Source: Nipponacmea schrenckii
Lineage: Eukaryota; Mollusca; Gastropoda; Lottiidae
Direction of reading: 5' to 3'
DNA length: 64,000 bases
Assembly: GCA_030562195.1 (NCBI GenBank)
Contig: JAUJPP010000006.1
Span: 620,001 to 684,000 of the forward strand
The position numbers and the translations under genes are program-made. The notes beneath the pieces are model-generated. The model saw only the letters and a list, made by a program, of their open reading frames with translations, did not search any database and was not told the origin of the DNA. Shown piece after piece: positions 58,545 to 64,000 of the stretch (positions within the stretch are counted from its first letter, which is position 1; each line of letters opens with the position of its first letter).

Positions 58545-59680
58545 TGAAGTTAATATTTAGATAACTATATAGATAGCTGAAATTGAGTTCTATCAGCTGG
58601 TAAAGTAAATATTTAGATAACTATACAGATAGCTGAAATTGAGTTCTATCAGCTGGTAAAGTAAATATTTAGATAACTATATAGATAGCTGAAATTGAGT
58701 TCTATCAGCTGGTAAAGTAAATATTTAGATAACTATATAGATAGCTGAAATTTAGTTCTATCAGCTGGTAAAGTAAATATTTAGATAACTATATAGATAG
58801 CTGAAATTGAGTTCTATCAGCTGGTAAAGTAAATATTTAGATAACTATATAGATAGCTGAAATTGAGTTCTATCAGCTGGTAAAGTAAATATTTAGATAA
58901 CTATATAGATAGCTGAAATTGAGTTCTATCAGCTGGTAAAGTAAATATTTAGATAACTATATAGATAGCTGAAATTGAGTTCTATCAGCTGGTAAAGTTA
59001 ATATTTAGATAACTATATAGATAGCTGAAATTGAGCTATATCAGCTGGTAAAGTAAATATTTAGATAACTATATAGATAGCTGAAATTGAGTTCTATCAG
59101 CTGGTAAAGTAAATATTTAGATAACTATATAGATAGCTGAAATTGAGTTCTATCAGCTGGTAAAGTAAATATTTAGATAACTATATAGATAGCTGAAATT
59201 GAGTTCTATCAGCTGGTAAAGTAAATATTTAGATAACTATATAGATAGCTGAAATTGAGCTCTATCAGCTGGTAAAGAAATATATTTAGATGACTATACA
59301 GATAGCTGAAATTGAGCTCTATCAGCTGGTAAAGTAAATATTTAGATGACTATACAGATAGCTGAAATTGAGTTCTATCAGCTGGTAAAGTAAATATTTA
59401 GATGACTATACAGATGGCTGAAATTGAGCTCTATCAGCTGGTAAAGTAAATATTTAGATGACTATACAGATAGCTAAAATTGAGCTCTATCAGCTGGTAA
59501 AGTAAATATTTAGATGACTATACAGATAGCTGAAATTGAGTTCTATCAGCTGGTAAAGTAAATATTTAGATGACTATACAGATGGTTGAAATTGAGCTCT
59601 ATCAGCTGGTAAAGTAAATATTTAGATGACTATACAGATGGTTGAAATTGAGCTCTATCAGCTGGTAAAGTATTTATCAA
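58545..59680. repeat. 56-bp minisatellite, about 20 copies (5'-UTR intron of Gly/Met-rich gene)
   Basis: Same 56-bp unit as at 1-460: TTTAGATAACTATATAGATA, GCTGAAATTGAGTTCTATCA, GCTGGTAAAGTAAATA. The left part is homogenised for ATAACTATATAG/GAGTTC, the right part for ATGACTATACAG/GAGCTC, which is the variant seen at the window start. Confidence 0.97.
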
Positions 59681-59842
59681 AACTACCCTATTATTTTTTT
59701 AGTGCCCTGCGTTTACATTTATATATTAAGATATATTTCTTTGCGTTTCAATATATATTCCTGAATTATCAGTTATATTAGTAAACCTACCTTAGGATGA
59801 GATGGATATTTCCGAATGAATACTCGTTTAATAAATGTACAG

Positions 59843-59850
59843 TATTTATA
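59843..59850 (-). promoter_or_regulatory. TATA box of the Gly/Met-rich gene
   Basis: TATAAATA on the minus strand. About 50 bases downstream is a donor (CTAAG|GTAGGT at 59791/59790) that fits the acceptor at 58478, so the spacing supports a short non-coding first exon. Confidence 0.6.
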
Positions 59851-59859
59851 GTTAAAATA

Positions 59860-60980
59860 TAAACATTAGTTTGGACAACTGTCATCATTAGCCCGTAATA
59901 TACACGAGGACCTAATGAGGGTCAGATCATCTCTCTAGTCCGAAACATTCGGAGGCAATATACATGTAAAGGATTATTTACAGACCTGTTTTCTGGGCCC
60001 GATTTGGTAAAGTAGTTCGGAATCTACAGGGTGTCGTGTTTCTGATGTAGTTTAGAGCTTGTTGATATTTAGGTACGAAAGCAAATGTCATCATGTTACC
60101 TGTGACCCTCGGCATTTGTAAATTCATAAAAAAAAAAGAACAGTGAATAGCTCTAAACCTCTCGATTTACACTGCGTAACGTCGTGTGAATTCCTTAACC
60201 CAATCCTACTGTACAGCCGTAAAATGAACTTGAATCTAAGTTTCAGTTTACACTAAATATATTTCAGTACTATATATCGATATATATTTCACATGAAATA
60301 TGTGAAAGCAATAGAGATTAATATAAATCTTAGAATTGGCAAAATGTGATGTTTGGCCATGTACCACCCCCCCCCCCCCCAAAAGAAAACCCCTGTAACA
60401 TTGCAAAAAACACAAAAAAAGAAAAATTTAGCGAATTCATTTATTACAGTTATCAGAGTTGAGAATAGAGTATTTCGGAATATCTAGATCGCAGTTTCTC
60501 TAATCGTTTTTGGTAATTACAGTAAGGTTATCGCTTTAAGGATTTAAATTAATTATCATGGCCTAATCAACTTATTGGTTTTATTTTAATCAACATCAGA
60601 ATTATTCATTATTACTCAATCCACCAGGAAGTCGACTTCAATTTTATTTTTAATTTTTAAAATGTGTTTCAAAGATCTGAATGAAAGTTCCTTCTTATTT
60701 AATGAACAAATATTAAAAATACTTTTTGAAAGTTTAAAAATGGATCTGATAACGATGACTTGTGACAAAGAAAAGGGTTTTTTGTTTGTTTGGGTTTTTT
60801 TTTGGGGGGGGGGGGCTACTGAAGTGTAACTCATACACCGTATATCTAGAAAAGAGTTGTTGTTCTTGCTATATTTCAGTGGTGAAATAGAAGAGGATAT
60901 AGAACAATAAATACTATTAACTTCGACCACAGGTTTGTTCAGAATATATCTAAAATATTTTGATATAACCTTATATTTAT
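59860..60980. other. No gene recognised; contains poly-C and poly-G runs
   Basis: A C run of about 16 at 60366 and a G run of about 13 at 60806. A minus-strand open frame at 60616-61023 has low-complexity Lys/Ile/Asn/Ser composition typical of AT-rich non-coding DNA and no domain. Confidence 0.5.
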
Positions 60981-60989
60981 CAATCAAAT

Positions 60990-61440
60990 TTATCATATTC
61001 ATATTGATGTTTATCTTTTTCACAATATTTTACATTATTATAAATTTTAATATTTTATGATTTATCACATAATACTATGATATTCATAATTTTCATTGAT
61101 CATTTTTTATACAAATATTTCTATATTTTGTTTTATTTCATCAATTTTAATATTTTCTTTCTTGTTTTAGACATATTTCTATATATCTCATTTTTTTAAT
61201 TTTTCAAATAATCATTTTAATTTTTTATTTTTTTTATCTATTTATATTTTTTTGATTATTTATTTAATGTGATATTTATAATTTTTCATTATTTTTTCGT
61301 TATTTAATTCGATATTTTATTTTTCAATTTTTCAATACTTTTATTTTGTGATTTTTTATTTAATTATGCCCTCCAGATCAATATTATATTTATATTTTTT
61401 TATTGATTTTTATATTAATTGATTATTTTTATATATATCA
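60990..61440. other. Extremely AT-rich stretch
   Basis: About 450 bases nearly devoid of G and C, dominated by ATTTTT and TTATTT phrases. No gene; may act as a DNA unwinding or matrix-attachment type region, but nothing shows this. Confidence 0.7.
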
Positions 61441-62025
61441 ACTGGAAACAATTTTATGGAAAAACAAGCATCAAGCAATGGTGATTATTGATAAAATATC
61501 AAGTGTGTGGTAGTTCGTTTATTTATTTTAGTTTTCTAAAAAGCTGAAGTATGTTCTACATGTACTCCCGATTCACTTTAAATTTCAATTAATTAAAATC
61601 CTTTCAACACAAGAAACGATTAAAACTTTTCATTTTGCTTGTATAATATATCCAAAATTCCGGCCAGTCCAATTTATTTATAGATTTTGTGCCAAATTGA
61701 CTGTATAACATGCAGCAGACATTTCAGATTGAAACATTAGCTTGATTTGATTATATAATTAATTTTTTTGAAGATTGGACTAAATGGGAACTATTAACGA
61801 AGTGTAGTAGGCTGACTGTATTGGGCTAGTTGTTAAAGTATTTGTTGTCTACAGAATAACTGAGATGATAAATAGAGTTATTTCCCATTATAGACACATG
61901 GACAAAAGTAAACTGAAAGTAGGTATAGGATTTTAGAAGTTGGAAGTTGGAATAAAAACACTGCACACAAACAAGTGTTACATGTGTTAGAGACTACTTG
62001 TTCCTGATTATAAACTAAAATTGTC

Positions 62026-62964
62026 ATGGAAAAACTAGATAGAACTTGTAGTATTTGTTTACATGATCGTAAACAACCTAAAATATTGACATGTTTACAT
62101 GTTTATTGTTGTCAATGTTTACATGATTACTCCAACAAATCACTCCAAGACGGACAATTTCCGTGTCCTCTCTGTCGTGTACAAATTCAACTTCCTTCTG
62201 GTGGAGTCGAGGAATTCCAGGATTATTCTGAAGTTGATGACGTCAGTGGTTGTGGTGACGAAGTAGATACTGACACAGAAACTGATAATTTTGCAACCCG
62301 AATAGTTTGTGACGTATGTGAAAGTCAAACTTGTGTGAAATATCGATGTAAAGATTGTCAACGAAATATTTGTGAGGGTTGTAAGAAAAGTCACAGCAAG
62401 ATTCCGGTCACTAAAAATCATGTGATCATTGATTTTGTTGATGGATTTGAAGAAGAAATATTGGAACCCAGTAACCACGGTAACCAGAGTCCTATAGACC
62501 TGTGTCCTGTACATACATCTAAACCAATTGAAATTTATTGTGTGGAATGTAAGACCTGTGTTTGTTTACAATGCTATGTTGATGTTCACAATGGACACCG
62601 GATATTGAATTTAGACAATAAAGATATCCAAACCAAGCTACGAGATGATTTAAAATGTTTAAATACTAATTTACAGGCTCAGATCGATCGTTTACAGAAA
62701 TTTTCAGATCACCTGACATCTAAACTGAGTGAGATTGATATGTGTTGTGATGAGGCCTGTAACAAGGTGGATCAACAAGTCCAGCTCATTTCTAAATTGG
62801 TCCAATCTCGAGGTGAACAAATTAAAACTCAAATCAACAATACTAGAGATGAAGAAAGAGAAAAGTTGGAAATTTTAAGAAAAGAAATGGAAATTTCCAT
62901 CACTGAACTAAAATCAGCCATTAAAGATTCTCTGATTACCCTAAAACGGAGAGTCGGTTGTTAA
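62026..62964 (+). CDS. TRIM-type protein: RING, two B-boxes, coiled coil (frame ends before MATH domain)
   Basis: Probable E3 ubiquitin ligase. RING C3HC4 at residues 9-57 (CSIC, TCLHVYCCQC, CPLC); B-box 1 at about 90-130 (CDVC, CVKYRCKDC, ICEGCKKSH); B-box 2 at about 160-200 (LCPVHTSKPIEIYCVECKTC, VCLQCYVDVHNGH); then a coiled coil to residue 310. All zinc ligands are present. The frame stops at TAA 62962; a second frame from 63003 encodes a MATH domain. Between them, bases 62957-62989 are open only in the third frame (VVKIVERNKEK), so restoring one protein would need two indels. RING-B-box-coiled coil-MATH is the architecture of TRIM37, but TRIM37 has one B-box and this gene has no introns. 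Could be a young retrocopy/pseudogene, an assembly problem in A-rich sequence, or two separate proteins. Confidence 0.75.
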   Translation: MEKLDRTCSICLHDRKQPKILTCLHVYCCQCLHDYSNKSLQDGQFPCPLCRVQIQLPSGGVEEFQDYSEVDDVSGCGDEVDTDTETDNFATRIVCDVCESQTCVKYRCKDCQRNICEGCKKSHSKIPVTKNHVIIDFVDGFEEEILEPSNHGNQSPIDLCPVHTSKPIEIYCVECKTCVCLQCYVDVHNGHRILNLDNKDIQTKLRDDLKCLNTNLQAQIDRLQKFSDHLTSKLSEIDMCCDEACNKVDQQVQLISKLVQSRGEQIKTQINNTRDEEREKLEILRKEMEISITELKSAIKDSLITLKRRVGC

Positions 62965-63002
62965 AATTGTAGAAAGAAATAAAGAGAAATAGAAATGATG
63001 AA

Positions 63003-63515
63003 ATGAAAGTTAAACAGAAAGATTTGGTCGTTCCTGATTTACAATTCCCGGGTTTTCTTCCTGGAAATGACGCCAGGAGGGAAGTCGATAAGTGTTTGGG
63101 GGAATGTAAAAATTTAAGACAACAAAATTTTACACTGACATTTAATAGCCAAACTATATTTCGAGGTCCGTCAGAAAGTCAAGATGAATTTATAGATTTT
63201 CTAGACTTGACATGGTGTTTGTCAGCAGGCTGTAAAAATGATGGTCGCCTTAGTATTTACTTGTTTTTACTCAAATCAGTGACACAAAAAGAGAGGAAAG
63301 CAAAAGTTCGATATTGTTTTACAATTCTCAACAAAGTGGGAAGTGAATCTCGTTCAAATAAATTTGTTACTCAAGAATTTAACACCAGAAAAAGCCATGG
63401 ATGTGGTCAAAGCAACCTAATCAATATTAAAGAATTAAAAAATCCAGAGAAAGGATTTCTTGACGGAGATGGAAATTTTTCTATCAGACTTACAATTCAA
63501 GAACTGAAAGAGTAA
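63003..63515 (+). CDS. MATH-domain segment, 3' part of the TRIM gene (frame-shifted)
   Basis: 170 residues, with the domain from about residue 40 to the end: FIDFLDLTWCLSAGCKNDGR, LSIYLFLL, KAKVRYCFTILNKVGS, FNTRKSHGCGQSNLINIKEL, KGFLDGDGNFSIRLTIQEL. The W-x-L, DG-LSIYL, F-x-ILN and KEL-x-x-x-KGFL phrases are typical of MATH/TRAF-C domains, which bind substrate peptides. The Met at 63003 may not be a true start: the upstream frame stays open back to 62973 (KEIKRNRNDE). The poly(A) signal AATAAA at 63839-63844 follows. Confidence 0.7.
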   Translation: MKVKQKDLVVPDLQFPGFLPGNDARREVDKCLGECKNLRQQNFTLTFNSQTIFRGPSESQDEFIDFLDLTWCLSAGCKNDGRLSIYLFLLKSVTQKERKAKVRYCFTILNKVGSESRSNKFVTQEFNTRKSHGCGQSNLINIKELKNPEKGFLDGDGNFSIRLTIQELKE

Positions 63516-63519
63516 CATC

Positions 63520-63660
63520 AGTTACCTCCCTTCTACTTCTCCATTTACTCAACTCTACTCTTCTCTTGCTCCTCTCACTCTCTACTATCTCTTCCCCTAC
63601 TCTCCCCACCTCTCTCCTCTCTTCCACCTCTACTATCCCTTCCTCTTCCATCGCCCATGT
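63520..63660. repeat. CT-rich low-complexity tract
   Basis: Pyrimidine tract of CTC, TCT and CCT phrases in the probable 3' UTR of the TRIM/MATH gene. Confidence 0.8.
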
Positions 63661-63838
63661 TCACATATTATACAAACGTTAATCCACATTGACGCTATCT
63701 ATCATGATTGTGTTTGTCTGATTTATCATATACATGTACATGTAATAATATAGAATAAGAATATACAGGTAATTGTGTTATATCTTTATATTATGTTTAT
63801 ATATACTATTGATACCATATCCGTAATAACTTCAGTAA

Positions 63839-63844
63839 AATAAA
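63839..63844 (+). terminator. Polyadenylation signal AATAAA
   Basis: AATAAA about 320 bases after the MATH frame stop, followed by a T-rich stretch (TTCTTGTGTTTTTAATTC). Confidence 0.55.
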
Positions 63845-64000
63845 CACATAACAACGTTCTTGTGTTTTTAATTCTAGACATAGCGTCAAGTTTCCCAGTA
63901 TTTTTATGAAATACTTACCGTGATACGTCACTTCCTGACGTTATTCACATTGAGAAGATATGTTATAATAGTTTAATGAATGGAAATAACGATATCGAAG

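Noticed and set aside
60616..61023. Minus-strand 135-codon frame
   Set aside because: Low-complexity composition expected of AT-rich DNA; no domain or gene context.

Overview
This is a nuclear genomic window from an animal. It is AT-rich, has split genes with GT-AG introns, and is crowded with minisatellites, SINE-like repeats and small inverted-repeat elements. The three recognisable gene pairs/families (major vault protein, STARD7, CFAP43), together with Gly/Met-rich, Asn/Pro-rich and cysteine-rich secreted proteins, suggest a lophotrochozoan, most likely a mollusc (gastropod such as a limpet). That placement is an inference; the sequence alone does not name the species.

Layout. 1-4703 (+): the 3' half of a major vault protein gene whose first exons lie upstream of the window. 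4704-7938: intergenic repeats. 7939-14402 (-): a complete 8-exon STARD7 gene (START-domain lipid carrier with a mitochondrial-type N terminus). 14403-14852: a short head-to-head promoter region. 14853-40215 (+): a complete 40-exon CFAP43 gene (axonemal WD-repeat/coiled-coil protein); all exon phases join and give 1,735 codons plus stop. 40216-43635: repeats and nothing recognisable as a gene. 43636-44646 (+): an intronless 336-residue protein I do not recognise. 47659-49801 (+): a five-exon secreted cysteine-rich protein. 52337-52882 (+): a secreted Asn/Pro/Gly-rich protein. 57821-58471 (-): a secreted Gly/Met-rich repeat protein with a TATA box and a 5'-UTR intron. 62026-63515 (+): a RING/B-box/coiled-coil (TRIM) reading frame followed, out of frame, by a MATH domain.

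The left half is housekeeping and ciliary; the right half (47-59 kb) is a loose group of secreted low-complexity proteins, which in molluscs would fit shell-matrix or mucus components (inference). Nothing suggests operons.

The most unusual features are in the non-coding sequence: (i) at least four tandem-repeat families that share a hairpin between CTGANGA-like and GAAAC motifs, reminiscent of a hammerhead ribozyme core; (ii) a SINE-like family whose 3' tail repeatedly lies just upstream of 3' splice sites; (iii) a 1.25-kb element with 35-bp terminal inverted repeats in a STARD7 intron; (iv) a palindromic MITE family; (v) the same 56-bp minisatellite in two introns 58 kb apart; and (vi) a triplicated exon end with its splice donor in STARD7. 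Several coding frames carry single-base shifts, and one intron of the vault gene looks like unpolished sequence, so some breaks are probably assembly errors rather than biology.
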